From contig CAXBKQ010000003.1 of the NCBI GenBank assembly GCA_963976435.1, positions 62,001 through 126,000 on the forward strand: a stretch of DNA of 64,000 nt, in the 5' to 3' direction. The notes below the pieces were generated by a model, which was not told where the DNA came from, searched no databases, and saw only the letters and a list, made by a program, of their open reading frames with translations. Below, one piece after another: positions 43,709 to 53,052 of this stretch (positions are counted from its first letter, which is position 1; the number at the start of each line of letters is the position of its first letter). The position numbers and the translations under genes are program-made. The DNA comes from CAKZNE01 sp963976435. GTDB taxonomy: Bacteria > Bacteroidota > Bacteroidia > Flavobacteriales > Schleiferiaceae.

Positions 43709-46375
43709 ATGAAAACCAAACTTTTCAGCTTTGGCCTATTTATGTCATTGAACATTATGGCCCAAAACACGGCTATCAATGAATTGTCAGGAGCAGAACA
43801 AAGCCAAAAAACAAGTCAAAAACAAATTAGTTCTAGAAATAAAACTGCTGCCGCAAATATTATTTGGAGTGAAGATTTTTCAAATGGAATTCCCAATGGA
43901 TGGACTAATAGGGGACACTCTGGAGATGTAAATATTTTTGATCCAAACGCCATTTGGGAATATAGGGGTAGTATTACCAACCCCACTTTTGCAACAGGTT
44001 CCAGAGGTGCTTGGGCTGGAACGGGAGGATTGGCCGGTGGAAGCCCTATTGCTTCGCCAACTGCCACAAATGGTTTCGTGATTTTCGACTCTGATTATTT
44101 AGACAATAATGGTGTTCAAGGTGCAGCTGGCACCGGGCCTTCACCAGCTCCACATGTGGGGGATCTTACAACTGATACCATAAATCTTTTAGGTAAATCA
44201 AACATTCAAATTACCGTTCATAGCTATTTGAGGTATTTTGCTGGTAGAAATTTAATGGCTTTTAGCACGGATGGCGGACTTACATGGGGAGATACAATTA
44301 GACTTCATAATTATATCGCTGTAAATTCTTCATCCTCTCTGGATGAAATTAGCACCTTTGATATTTCCAACATTATTGGTAACGAACCCTATGCTATGAT
44401 TAGGTTTATTTATGATGGTTCATTTAATGAACCTGCAGCAAATGGACAAGGTTATTATTTTTGGATGCTGGATGATATTGTTATTGAAGAGATCCCCGAC
44501 CATGCCCTGGATTTTGCCATTGGGCCAAACAATGCTCCAAAACAGGATATAACTTTCAATGGCGAGGAAAAAACGGGTAATATGCTGGAAAACCAAGTAA
44601 ACCTAATGAGCTTTGATGCTAATATCGTTAATGTAGGTGGTAGTGCACAAACTAATGTGAAATTGCAAATTGATATCTTGAAAAACGGCCAATATTTGAG
44701 CAGCATCTTTTCATCCAATTACCCCTTACTAAATCCAGGAGATACTGCTGATTTTAATTCCATTTATACGCCTCCATTTACTCCAAATGGTATTGGCAAC
44801 TATAGTTTTGAATTTAAAGCTATTTCAGATAGTATTCCGGTAGCAAACTCTTCTATTAGTCCAATGGCCAGCCCATTTTCAATAAATGTAAATAGTTTGG
44901 CAGATCCTCAAGGAGGACAAGGTTTAGATTTTGGAATTAATGATAACTCATTAGGAACTGATAATATTGGTCATGATGGATCAGCAATGGCCATCCGATT
45001 GAAATTTTCAAACCCTACTGACACCATAAATGCTGTTCCAAAAGTGAAAATAAGTCATATGCTATTGGACTTGGCTGTTGGTAATGGTGGAGATTTGGTA
45101 TTGGAAGCCTACGAGGCAAGAGGTTTTGATTATATAAACGGTTTTGCCGCTGCCCCTCTGTTTTCCGTTACCCATACCATTAACAATCTTTCTACAAACC
45201 TTGAAAAAATTGATATTCGTTCCTCTCCTTGCAGTCCCATTTATCTAGATGTAGATACATCCTATTATTTTGTGGTCTATATGTTTTCAAATGCAGGTTC
45301 AAATCCTATTAGGGTTTGGAATGATCAAACTGTAAATCAACCGGGCAACTCTAGTATTTTTTATAATGCGGATGATGCAAGATGGTATAGGGGCTATAGC
45401 GGTGGCTCCAGAACTTTTGCTTCACCTAGAATTCGAGTCGCTAATTTGTCCTTAACCGAGGATACAATTAGCGCTTGCTCGCCCTTTGTTTGGACGAATG
45501 GCCAAGTATTCACAAGCAGTAATTATTCAGCACTAGATACATTACAATCGGTTCTAGGTTGTGATTCCATTGTTAGATTACATCTTGATATTATTCCACC
45601 ATCTGACCCTAGTATAGATTCCGTTTCGGCCTGCGGCTCCTATACATGGATTGATGGTATTACCTATACAAGTTCAAATAATACGGCTTTAGATACTCTG
45701 ATAAACAGCATGGGTTGTGATTCTTTGGTTCAATTAAATTTAACGATAATCAATACCCAAAACATTGCGGATAGCATTAGGAGTTGTGGACCCTATTTAT
45801 GGAGGGATGGACAAGTTTACAATTCCGATACTTCTTCTGTAAATTACACAGTAAATGACGGATTAGGCTGTTCAACAACTTATAGTCTACATTTCACCAA
45901 TATTGGTGTTGATACCAATTTAACCATTATTGATTCCTTAATTTCTGTTCAAAGCTCTGGCCAGCACTATCAATGGTTTGAATGTGGCCCGGGAGGTATA
46001 TTCACAAAGTTGGTGGGAGACAGCCTGCAAAACTTTATTGCTCCGCATTCTGGTGCATATGCAGTTGTGGTATCCAATGAATTTTGTTCGGATACTAGTT
46101 CATGTGTATATATTGAAACAATAGGCAGCAGAGACTGGGAAATCTGGAAAGGAGTGACCTATTTCCCAAACCCAAATAATGGTAAGTTTCATTTGAATCT
46201 TGGACAAATGGACCAGGCCCAAATTAGAATTAAAAATACCAAGGGCCAACTTGTATACTCTAACAAAACTGATCAAAACACCTTGGACATTAGCTTAAAT
46301 GAAGCTGCAGGATTGTACTTTTTAGAAATTCAAACAGAAACTGATATTCGAGTTTTTAAAGTTTTACTAAAATAA
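43709..46375 (+). CDS. Large secreted protein with T9SS sorting domain
   Basis: 888 aa with a short signal peptide (KLFSFGLFMSLNIMAQ). The N-terminal domain (residues ~50-265, IIWSEDFSNGIPNGWTNRG and following) resembles choice-of-anchor jelly-roll domains. A long beta-rich middle region follows, then three tandem Cys-containing units (DTISACSPFVWTNGQ and LGCDSIVRLHLDI pattern) and an Ig-like segment. It ends with a type A sorting domain (YFPNPNNGKFHLNL ... FKVLLK). It is probably exported by T9SS to the surface; no enzymatic motif is seen, so an adhesin-like role is inferred. Confidence 0.85.
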   Translation: MKTKLFSFGLFMSLNIMAQNTAINELSGAEQSQKTSQKQISSRNKTAAANIIWSEDFSNGIPNGWTNRGHSGDVNIFDPNAIWEYRGSITNPTFATGSRGAWAGTGGLAGGSPIASPTATNGFVIFDSDYLDNNGVQGAAGTGPSPAPHVGDLTTDTINLLGKSNIQITVHSYLRYFAGRNLMAFSTDGGLTWGDTIRLHNYIAVNSSSSLDEISTFDISNIIGNEPYAMIRFIYDGSFNEPAANGQGYYFWMLDDIVIEEIPDHALDFAIGPNNAPKQDITFNGEEKTGNMLENQVNLMSFDANIVNVGGSAQTNVKLQIDILKNGQYLSSIFSSNYPLLNPGDTADFNSIYTPPFTPNGIGNYSFEFKAISDSIPVANSSISPMASPFSINVNSLADPQGGQGLDFGINDNSLGTDNIGHDGSAMAIRLKFSNPTDTINAVPKVKISHMLLDLAVGNGGDLVLEAYEARGFDYINGFAAAPLFSVTHTINNLSTNLEKIDIRSSPCSPIYLDVDTSYYFVVYMFSNAGSNPIRVWNDQTVNQPGNSSIFYNADDARWYRGYSGGSRTFASPRIRVANLSLTEDTISACSPFVWTNGQVFTSSNYSALDTLQSVLGCDSIVRLHLDIIPPSDPSIDSVSACGSYTWIDGITYTSSNNTALDTLINSMGCDSLVQLNLTIINTQNIADSIRSCGPYLWRDGQVYNSDTSSVNYTVNDGLGCSTTYSLHFTNIGVDTNLTIIDSLISVQSSGQHYQWFECGPGGIFTKLVGDSLQNFIAPHSGAYAVVVSNEFCSDTSSCVYIETIGSRDWEIWKGVTYFPNPNNGKFHLNLGQMDQAQIRIKNTKGQLVYSNKTDQNTLDISLNEAAGLYFLEIQTETDIRVFKVLLK
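45457..45906 (+). repeat. Three tandem SCxxxxW/LGCDS protein repeats
   Basis: Within the large secreted protein, about 48-residue units recur. Each has a leading Cys-x-x-(Y/F)-x-W motif (ACSPFVW, ACGSYTW, SCGPYLW) and a trailing GC(D/S) motif (LGCDSIV, MGCDSLV, LGCSTTY). The pair of Cys in each unit could form a disulfide. The third unit is the most diverged. Confidence 0.7.
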
Positions 46376-46461
46376 TTCGGCCTTCTAGTATAAAAATTGG
46401 AACTTCTGCCTTAAAGTTTCCTTTTTATATTTACCAAACGAAAACTAGAACCCATTGAATT

Positions 46462-47220
46462 ATGAAGCTAACTATTAATTTCAAGAGTATCCTTGTCTTG
46501 GTATTTATTGTAGGCTTGTCCTCCTGTGCAAGGCAGTCCTATATCTTCAATCCAAGCCTAAATCTTGGGGAAAAGCAAATGGAGGCTGGTCAGATTAGTA
46601 TAGGTGGAAACGGAGCTTTTTTACCCGAATCTTCTCCAGAAAATTCCATTGGTCAAAATTGGGTGGCTCCAGCAGGAGGGATAAATGTAAAGTTAGGTTT
46701 GACGGATAATTTGGAATTTAGGGCAGAAACCTGGATAGATCTAAACACCAGCGATGCCTACTCCAGAGGTACATCATCATTTTCTTTGCTATATCATTTG
46801 AATAATGCCAATGAAAATTGGGAGTTTTATGTAATGCCCAGGTATGGTTTTGTAAATGTTTTCCAAATTGCTAGTGGCGCCTCCTTTAATTTTAATGGTA
46901 TTCAAGGTCATGGGCTTTCTTTAAGTTTGGCAGCAAAAAGAAATACCGATTCTAAAATCAAACCCTATTTTGGATTAAGCGGTTTGATGGGCTTTGCCGA
47001 TTGGCAAGCAAGTAGAACCATAAATTCTAATGGTAACTATAGAAATAGAAACGGTCAGGCTTTAGTTTTTCACGGCGGTATGAATATGAAGCTCAATGAA
47101 TATTTAAGCTTTAATGCCGAAATGCCACTGTTATTTCAGATGGATCAGTTTAATGAGAAATTCTACATTTTTCCAACAATTAATATGGGCTTAGATGTGA
47201 GTCTGGGAAATTTATGGTAG
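46462..47220 (+). CDS. Putative outer membrane lipoprotein of unknown function
   Basis: 252 aa with lipobox GLSSC (Cys22) after a hydrophobic lead. The rest is beta-rich with barrel-like strands (NVKLGLTDNLEFRAETWID, FYVMPRYGFVNVF, FHGGMNMKLNEYLSFNAEMP), resembling porin-like families, but no family is recognised. It follows the large secreted protein by 86 bp in the same direction. It converges on the O-methyltransferase gene with 8 bp between stops. Confidence 0.7.
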   Translation: MKLTINFKSILVLVFIVGLSSCARQSYIFNPSLNLGEKQMEAGQISIGGNGAFLPESSPENSIGQNWVAPAGGINVKLGLTDNLEFRAETWIDLNTSDAYSRGTSSFSLLYHLNNANENWEFYVMPRYGFVNVFQIASGASFNFNGIQGHGLSLSLAAKRNTDSKIKPYFGLSGLMGFADWQASRTINSNGNYRNRNGQALVFHGGMNMKLNEYLSFNAEMPLLFQMDQFNEKFYIFPTINMGLDVSLGNLW

Positions 47221-47228
47221 TGATATCA

Positions 47229-47873
47229 TTATTGCACTTTTCTGCAAACCATTAAACCATCTCTAATTGGCAAAAGAACATTTTCGAGCTTCTCATTCTC
47301 CTGTACCCAACTATTGAATTCAACTAGAGCCTTGGTTTCTTCATCATCTTCCTTAATTTCCTGAACCACTTTTCCACTCCAAAGTACATTATCAGCAATA
47401 ATATACCCACCAATATTTACATTGTCCAACAGGAGTTTCAAATAATTAAGATAATTTTCTTTGTCTGCATCTATAAAAACCAAATCCCACTTTTCATTTA
47501 ACTGGGGAATTATTTTTAGAGCATCACCAACAATCATTTCTATACTATCTGCAAAACCACTTTTTTCAAAATAAGATTTCGCAAAATCTTCAATTTCTTC
47601 ATTTACATCTAAACTGATCAATTTCCCTTCTGGGGAAAGGCCTTCTGCCAAACAAATGGCCGAATATCCTGTATAGGTACCAATTTCCAATATTCTTTGA
47701 GGCTTAATCATTTTGCTAAACATCGATAAAACCCGTCCTTGTAAATGACCGCTTAACATTCGAGGTTGCAAAACCTTTGCCCTAGTAGATCTATTTAAAT
47801 CACTGAGGACTTGAGATTCTTTTTGACTGTGATTCTCGGCGTATTCGGCTATTTTTTCTGGTAAAAATTCCAT
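47229..47873 (-). CDS. SAM-dependent O-methyltransferase (class I, COMT-type)
   Basis: 214 aa. ILEIGTYTGYSAICLAEGL is motif I, LISLDVNEE the strand-2 acidic residue, and VFIDADKENY with GGYIIADNVLWSGKV the metal- and SAM-binding segments of the Methyltransf_3/COMT-like family, which need a divalent cation. The substrate is unknown. The start lies 5 bp after the M16 peptidase stop, so the two genes are probably co-transcribed. Confidence 0.9.
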   Translation of the reverse strand: MEFLPEKIAEYAENHSQKESQVLSDLNRSTRAKVLQPRMLSGHLQGRVLSMFSKMIKPQRILEIGTYTGYSAICLAEGLSPEGKLISLDVNEEIEDFAKSYFEKSGFADSIEMIVGDALKIIPQLNEKWDLVFIDADKENYLNYLKLLLDNVNIGGYIIADNVLWSGKVVQEIKEDDEETKALVEFNSWVQENEKLENVLLPIRDGLMVCRKVQ

Positions 47874-47878
47874 TTTAT

Positions 47879-49114
47879 CTAATGTTGAGGTTGATAGATT
47901 ATAGTACTAAGTTTATTCGGATCAAAAATATCATTTGCAATTTCAAGGATATCAGACGATTGGATAGATTCTACTTTTTCAACTATCTCCTTAAACGAAT
48001 CAATTTTGTTGAAACTCAATAAGGATTTCCCTAGTGATAGCATTAGCGAGGCATTATTTTCTTGTGCCATAGCTATCTGTCCTAGCATTTGTCTTTTAGC
48101 CTTTTTAAGTTGCAATATTCCAAGAGGTTTGTCCCTAAGTTTTTTTAGTTCCTTTTCTACTAATTCAAGGGTCTTGTTGATATTGCTTGGGTCAGTACCG
48201 GCATATACTCCAAATAATCCGGTATCTGAATAGGGGCTATAAAATGATTCAATATTATAGGTGAAACCATACTTTTCTCTAATATTGAGATTCAAGCGTG
48301 AATTCATTCCTGGGCCTCCTAAAAGATTGTTTAGTAAATGTAAAGTACGAGCTTTTTCGTCTACAGCTGAATAGGCGCGATTACCAATAATTGCATGACA
48401 TTGGTAGACTGCTTTTTTGAGTTCAAGTTTACTTGGGCTATAAATCCCGGGGCTATTGCGGTTGGTTTGACTTTTACCATATTGGAGCTTAGAATTCAAA
48501 TAGGTTTCCAACTGTTTTTTCAATTTGGTAGCACTAATATTTCCCACGGAGGAGAAAACAATATTTTCGGCGGAATAAAAGCGATTTAAAAATCCTTGAA
48601 CATCAGATTTGCTAAAACTTTTTACTGTTTCTGGGCTACCCAATATATTCATTCCCAAAGGATGATCAGGATACATTAGGGTTTCAAAATCATCAAAAAT
48701 TAGTTCTGAAGGTGAATCTTTATAGCTATTAATTTCGTCAATAATAACCTCTTTTTCTTTTTTTAGTTCCTTTTCGGGAAAGGTGGAATTAAAGGCAATA
48801 TCTAGCAATAATTCAATGGCTCTGGAATAGTCGTCTTTTAGAAAAGAGGAATATATTACAGTGTCTTCCTTGGTAGTATAGGCATTTAGTTCACCTCCAA
48901 CATCCTCCATTCTGCTGAGGATATGATATGCCTTTCGCTTGGCAGTTCCTTTAAAAAAAACATGTTCTATAAAATGAGCTAAACCTTCCTCAGCCTTACT
49001 TTCATCACGGGAACCAGCTTTAATCATGAGTCCACAATGAGCTATGGGTCTGTTTATTTGTTTATGTACAACCCTAATTCCATTGCTCAATTCAAAAACC
49101 TCAAATTCATTCAT
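47879..49114 (-). CDS. M16-family zinc metalloprotease
   Basis: 411-aa single-module peptidase (pitrilysin family) with zinc motif HFIEHVFFKGT (HxxEH) near residue 47 and the downstream conserved Glu in EVIIDEINSYKDSP. The second inactive-like half (RLNLNIREKYGFTYNIESF) binds the partner in the dimer. No signal peptide is seen, so it is probably cytoplasmic, unlike exported M16 proteins. It is upstream of an O-methyltransferase on the same strand. Confidence 0.92.
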   Translation of the reverse strand: MNEFEVFELSNGIRVVHKQINRPIAHCGLMIKAGSRDESKAEEGLAHFIEHVFFKGTAKRKAYHILSRMEDVGGELNAYTTKEDTVIYSSFLKDDYSRAIELLLDIAFNSTFPEKELKKEKEVIIDEINSYKDSPSELIFDDFETLMYPDHPLGMNILGSPETVKSFSKSDVQGFLNRFYSAENIVFSSVGNISATKLKKQLETYLNSKLQYGKSQTNRNSPGIYSPSKLELKKAVYQCHAIIGNRAYSAVDEKARTLHLLNNLLGGPGMNSRLNLNIREKYGFTYNIESFYSPYSDTGLFGVYAGTDPSNINKTLELVEKELKKLRDKPLGILQLKKAKRQMLGQIAMAQENNASLMLSLGKSLLSFNKIDSFKEIVEKVESIQSSDILEIANDIFDPNKLSTIIYQPQH

Positions 49115-49192
49115 TCTCTATTCTTCTGGCTTGCAAATTAACAATACAATAGGCTTAGTTTAACCAAAAAAAGGATCAATGATTTAGGGGAT

Positions 49193-49603
49193 TTATTCTT
49201 CCAATAAATAATCAATAAGTTTTTGCTGATCTTCTTTGCTTAGCTTTTTAAAAGCTTCAATGCTGGGCTGCATTTTGGGATATTCCTCAGGATCAATTTT
49301 AGGCTTAGCAGAGCCATTCAAAAAGTTGAGCAATGCCTCCTCCTGATCTAAATAATTATTTCTGATTTTCTTTAGAGAAGGGCCAATGACATTTGCCTTT
49401 TTCATATGACAGGCATTGCAATTGAGTTTTTTAAAGATAGCCTTCCCTTCATTTTCCTCTTTGATTTCAGAAAAATTTCTTTTTTCAGTTTTTATTTCCT
49501 TCTGACCTGTTATTGCTGTACTTATTTCTGGTCCTTGTTCACAAGAGAAGAACAAAAACAATAGGGCAATCAGGGAACTGAATTTTTTAAGACAATTAAT
49601 CAC
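49193..49603 (-). CDS. Lipoprotein cytochrome c
   Basis: 136 aa. Lipobox in LFLFFSC (Cys21), a charged linker, then a single heme c site NCNACH and probable axial Met in YPKMQPS. It is small, like class I monoheme cytochromes, and would sit in the periplasm or on the membrane face. It overlaps the preceding YVTN-propeller gene by 8 bp and ends a four-gene operon with a GMC oxidoreductase, so it is the likely electron acceptor for that enzyme (inference). Confidence 0.88.
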   Translation of the reverse strand: MINCLKKFSSLIALLFLFFSCEQGPEISTAITGQKEIKTEKRNFSEIKEENEGKAIFKKLNCNACHMKKANVIGPSLKKIRNNYLDQEEALLNFLNGSAKPKIDPEEYPKMQPSIEAFKKLSKEDQQKLIDYLLEE

Positions 49604-50654
49604 AACTAAAAGGTTTTTCTATTAAAGCGATGCCATCCGGAATATCGCCAACTTTCCAAGATCCAATAATTTTCCAATCTTCCATAGAAATAATTGTAGC
49701 ACGATCAGCATTGGAATTTATTACAAATAAATAGGGTTTATTTGGATGGAAGAGTAATCCTGCTGGGCTTGGACTATCATTTATTAATTTGTCTAATACA
49801 TTTGTGGACCCCGGAAATTCTATCTTTTTTATTAGCTTTTTACTTTTTGTTTCAAACACATTTAAATTTCCAGAAGAATGGTTGGAGCTCACACAATATT
49901 TTCCATCTGGTGAAATTGCCAAGCGAACAGGCATTTTATCCGTTTTGAGCTTATCGATAATTTCTAAACTTTCAGTATCAATTATGCTAATACTATCTTC
50001 AAATTTATTGGATAACCACAGTTCACTACCATCTGGACTTATGCTTATTCCTTCAGTACCTTTTCCACAATAAATGTTTTTTAGTAAACTATCATTCTGG
50101 TAGTTGATAACACTGATATCATTTGATCCAATATTGCTTATAAATGCCAGGGGTTTTTGAGGGTGGATTAAAACCATATGGCTTTCTTTTCCATTGGTTT
50201 TTGTCTCAGACATAACTTTCCCTGTAACTATATTCAGTTTAATCAAGGAATTACTGCCTTCGGAAGTCACCAATATTATTTCTGGATTTGGGCTAAGGCA
50301 AATTCCATGAAGCTTGTTATGTCCTTCCAGGCTTATGGTCCTTATAATTTCAAATTTTTCTGGATCTACAAGGTGTATTTCGTTGGAGGCTTGAGCATTA
50401 TTGCCAAAATCTGAAACTATAAGAGTTTTTTCATCCGAACTGACAATTACTTCATGCGGTTCAATACCCAGTTTAAGAGTTTTAATTTCTTCTTTATTGC
50501 TCAAATCAATTTTTGAAAGGCTATGATCTAATTTGTTTACTACAAATAAATCGGCTCCTAGGCACTCTTTATATTCAGGGCTTTTATACTTATTAAAAAT
50601 AAAAATTAGTACCACGATTAATAGGATAGTGGTTGCAATTAGCCCTTTTTTCAT
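49596..50654 (-). CDS. YVTN beta-propeller protein, membrane-anchored
   Basis: 352 aa with an N-terminal transmembrane segment (residues 4-20: GLIATTILLIVVLIFIF). Six to seven repeats follow of the YVTN/40-residue type (for example HEVIVSSDEKTLIVSDFG, SISIIDTESLEIIDKL and AISPDGKYCVSSNHSSG). It is most like secreted 7-bladed propellers that bind partners or ligands. It overlaps the GMC gene by 4 bp and cytochrome c by 8 bp, implying a physical complex; its own role is unknown. Confidence 0.85.
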   Translation of the reverse strand: MKKGLIATTILLIVVLIFIFNKYKSPEYKECLGADLFVVNKLDHSLSKIDLSNKEEIKTLKLGIEPHEVIVSSDEKTLIVSDFGNNAQASNEIHLVDPEKFEIIRTISLEGHNKLHGICLSPNPEIILVTSEGSNSLIKLNIVTGKVMSETKTNGKESHMVLIHPQKPLAFISNIGSNDISVINYQNDSLLKNIYCGKGTEGISISPDGSELWLSNKFEDSISIIDTESLEIIDKLKTDKMPVRLAISPDGKYCVSSNHSSGNLNVFETKSKKLIKKIEFPGSTNVLDKLINDSPSPAGLLFHPNKPYLFVINSNADRATIISMEDWKIIGSWKVGDIPDGIALIEKPFSCD

Positions 50655-52333
50655 AGTAAGCCCTTTTTAAATTGTTTCACTGCAAAATCACAGGCTCTGG
50701 CGGTTAGGGCCATATAGGTTAAGGAAGGATTTTGGGTAGCTGATGAGGTCATGCAACTCCCATCGGTAATAAATATATTTTTCACATCATGCATTTGGTT
50801 AAAAGCATTTAATACTGATGTTTTAGGATCCTTTCCCATTCTGGCTGTACCCATTTCATGAATAGCAGAGCCTGGAATTAATTCGGAACGGAAACTTCTA
50901 ATATTTCCAAATCCTGCTTTTTCCAGCATTTTTTCGGCCTCATTTATCGAATCTTCCCTTAGGCTTAGTTCATTTTCACCATATCTAAAATGAATTTTCA
51001 CCAATGGAATCCCCCATTCATCCTTTTCATCTTCGCTCAATTCTACTCGATTGTGATAATAGGGAAGCGTTTCACCAATGGCTCCTAACCAAATTTGCCA
51101 TTTTCCTGGTTTGCTTAATTTTTCTTTAAACTCCTTTCCAAAGCCTTCAACTTGATGATCTTCCCAATGCTGCCTTTGCGCCTTACCATGTAAAGCATAG
51201 CCCCTTTTAAATGTATTGTCTGATTCGTTATTTAGATTGTGAAATCTTGGAATATATATCCCACCTGGGTTTCTGCCAGAGTAATAAAACTCATTAAAGC
51301 CTTCATATTCTGCTACCGTTCCCGAAGTTGAAAAATGATCCATCAGATTATGACCTAGCTGATTGCTGGAATTTCCCAATCCATTTGGAAAGGATGGACT
51401 TTTGGAATTCAATAATATGGCCGCGCTTGCAATGGTGGAGGCATTTAAAAATATAATTCTAGCTTTAAAAGTAAATTCTTCCTTGCTTATTTGGTCTATA
51501 ATCTTTAATCCGCTAGCCCTTTTACTTTGGCTATCATAAATAATTTCTTTTACAATTGAATTCGGTCTAAGCACCAAATTTCCCGTTGCTTTGGCGGCAG
51601 GTAGTGTTGCAGAATTACTGCTGAAGTAACCGCCGTATACACAGCCCCTATCACAAAGGTTTCTATACAAGCATGGACCTCGTCCCAAATGCTTTTGAGT
51701 GAGGTTTGCCAGGCGTATAGGAATTACATTTCTTCCATTAAAATTCTTAGCTACCTCCTTAGAAAAATGAGATTCAACACAATTCATGGGAATAGGAGGA
51801 AGGAATTCACTATCTGGAAGTTGTTTGATATTGGCCTTTTCACCACTAATTCCAATAAATTTTTCTACATAGGAATACCAAGGTTCTAAATCTTCATACC
51901 GGATAGGCCAATCTATAGCAGAACCATCTTTGGCATTGGCTTCAAAATCTATGGGGCTCCATCTGTAACATTGACGACCCCAGGTTAAAGATCTTCCACC
52001 AACCTGGTAGCCCCTTATCCAATGAAATGGATCGTTTTGAATATATGGATGCTTACTATCGTTTACAAAAAAGTGTTTGTTGGCTTCATTATATTGAAAA
52101 ATACTACTCTGAATAGGGCTTTCTTCTCGGAAGGAGGCGTCTTTAAAAAGCCTGGTATTAAACTCCCAAGGAGCCATTTGAGCCGTAGGGTAATCGCTTA
52201 TATGATTTACATCAGGCCCCCTCTCCAATACCAAGGTTTTTAAACCTTTTTCCGTAAGTTCTTTTGCTGCCCAGCCTCCACTGATTCCTGAGCCAACAAC
52301 TATGGCATCATATTCCTTTATCTCCTTCATCAA
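50651..52333 (-). CDS. GMC-family FAD oxidoreductase
   Basis: 560 aa. The dinucleotide-binding motif is AIVVGSGISGGWAAKELTEKG near residue 10, the GMC signature-region GYQVGGRSLTWGRQCYRW follows, and the C-terminal active site is AIHEMGTARMG then SATQNPSLTYMALTARA. This family oxidises alcohols or sugars; a membrane-linked sugar or alcohol dehydrogenase is suggested by the Gluconate_2-dh3 and cytochrome c neighbours. No signal peptide is seen; export may rely on the partner subunit. Confidence 0.92.
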   Translation of the reverse strand: MMKEIKEYDAIVVGSGISGGWAAKELTEKGLKTLVLERGPDVNHISDYPTAQMAPWEFNTRLFKDASFREESPIQSSIFQYNEANKHFFVNDSKHPYIQNDPFHWIRGYQVGGRSLTWGRQCYRWSPIDFEANAKDGSAIDWPIRYEDLEPWYSYVEKFIGISGEKANIKQLPDSEFLPPIPMNCVESHFSKEVAKNFNGRNVIPIRLANLTQKHLGRGPCLYRNLCDRGCVYGGYFSSNSATLPAAKATGNLVLRPNSIVKEIIYDSQSKRASGLKIIDQISKEEFTFKARIIFLNASTIASAAILLNSKSPSFPNGLGNSSNQLGHNLMDHFSTSGTVAEYEGFNEFYYSGRNPGGIYIPRFHNLNNESDNTFKRGYALHGKAQRQHWEDHQVEGFGKEFKEKLSKPGKWQIWLGAIGETLPYYHNRVELSEDEKDEWGIPLVKIHFRYGENELSLREDSINEAEKMLEKAGFGNIRSFRSELIPGSAIHEMGTARMGKDPKTSVLNAFNQMHDVKNIFITDGSCMTSSATQNPSLTYMALTARACDFAVKQFKKGLL

Positions 52334-52927
52334 CTATCTTGTGGCCCAGGATTTTTGGTTTTCCTTTAGAGTAATACAACTTTTGTATTCCATTGGAATT
52401 GGATCATATACAAAACTTTGTGTAGCTCCTAATTCCGAGGTGCAATAACCGTGAATCGTAAGCCTTTTTAAAACTGAGAAAAATGGTTCTCCCAATATTC
52501 GGTTTTGTATTTTTCCTGTTAAACCATCCATTCGGTTTGCCTTTAAAGAATAAGGAAGTAAAATTTGTTCCCTTTGCTCTGGATTACAATTTTCAAAGGC
52601 CAGATTAAACCTGTCTTTTGCATCCTTTTGAATCTCCTCTAAAGCCTCTAAAAATGCATTTTGGCTCTTTCTCGTAGTATTTCTTTTTAAATTATAAATA
52701 ACAAAAAGATACACTTCAGCATCTGAAGCCCCAGCCGTATCTGTTCGGGGTATTATAGTCTCGGTGAGGGCGTCAATAAGTTTTGCCTGTTTATCTAGGT
52801 CCTCTAAATTGGGAGTTTTGTAAATAGAATAGGCTTCCCAACCAGAGTATAATATTCCTAGTCCAATAGCTCCAAGAATACTCCTTTTCACCATCTTCCT
52901 CCTTCCTATTTTGGGAGTGTATTCCAT
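52334..52927 (-). CDS. Gluconate 2-dehydrogenase subunit 3 family protein
   Basis: 197 aa. A twin-arginine-like GRRKMVKRS precedes a hydrophobic stretch (ILGAIGLGILYSGW), consistent with Tat export. The rest has the helical Gluconate_2-dh3 pattern, LIDALTETIIPRTDTAGASDAEV near residue 47. This small subunit pairs with GMC dehydrogenases such as gluconate or fructose dehydrogenase, and its gene abuts the GMC start with no gap. It is the first gene of the operon. The substrate is unassigned. Confidence 0.88.
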   Translation of the reverse strand: MEYTPKIGRRKMVKRSILGAIGLGILYSGWEAYSIYKTPNLEDLDKQAKLIDALTETIIPRTDTAGASDAEVYLFVIYNLKRNTTRKSQNAFLEALEEIQKDAKDRFNLAFENCNPEQREQILLPYSLKANRMDGLTGKIQNRILGEPFFSVLKRLTIHGYCTSELGATQSFVYDPIPMEYKSCITLKENQKSWATR

Positions 52928-53052
52928 TAATTATCTATTTTTTATTGGCTAGTTAATGCTGTGAATTTAAAGTTTAGATTTTGAATTCTGAGCATGGCAT
53001 CGTTGAAAAATCAAAAATTTGGGTTTAAATTCCCATTCTCCCAAAATTTCAA

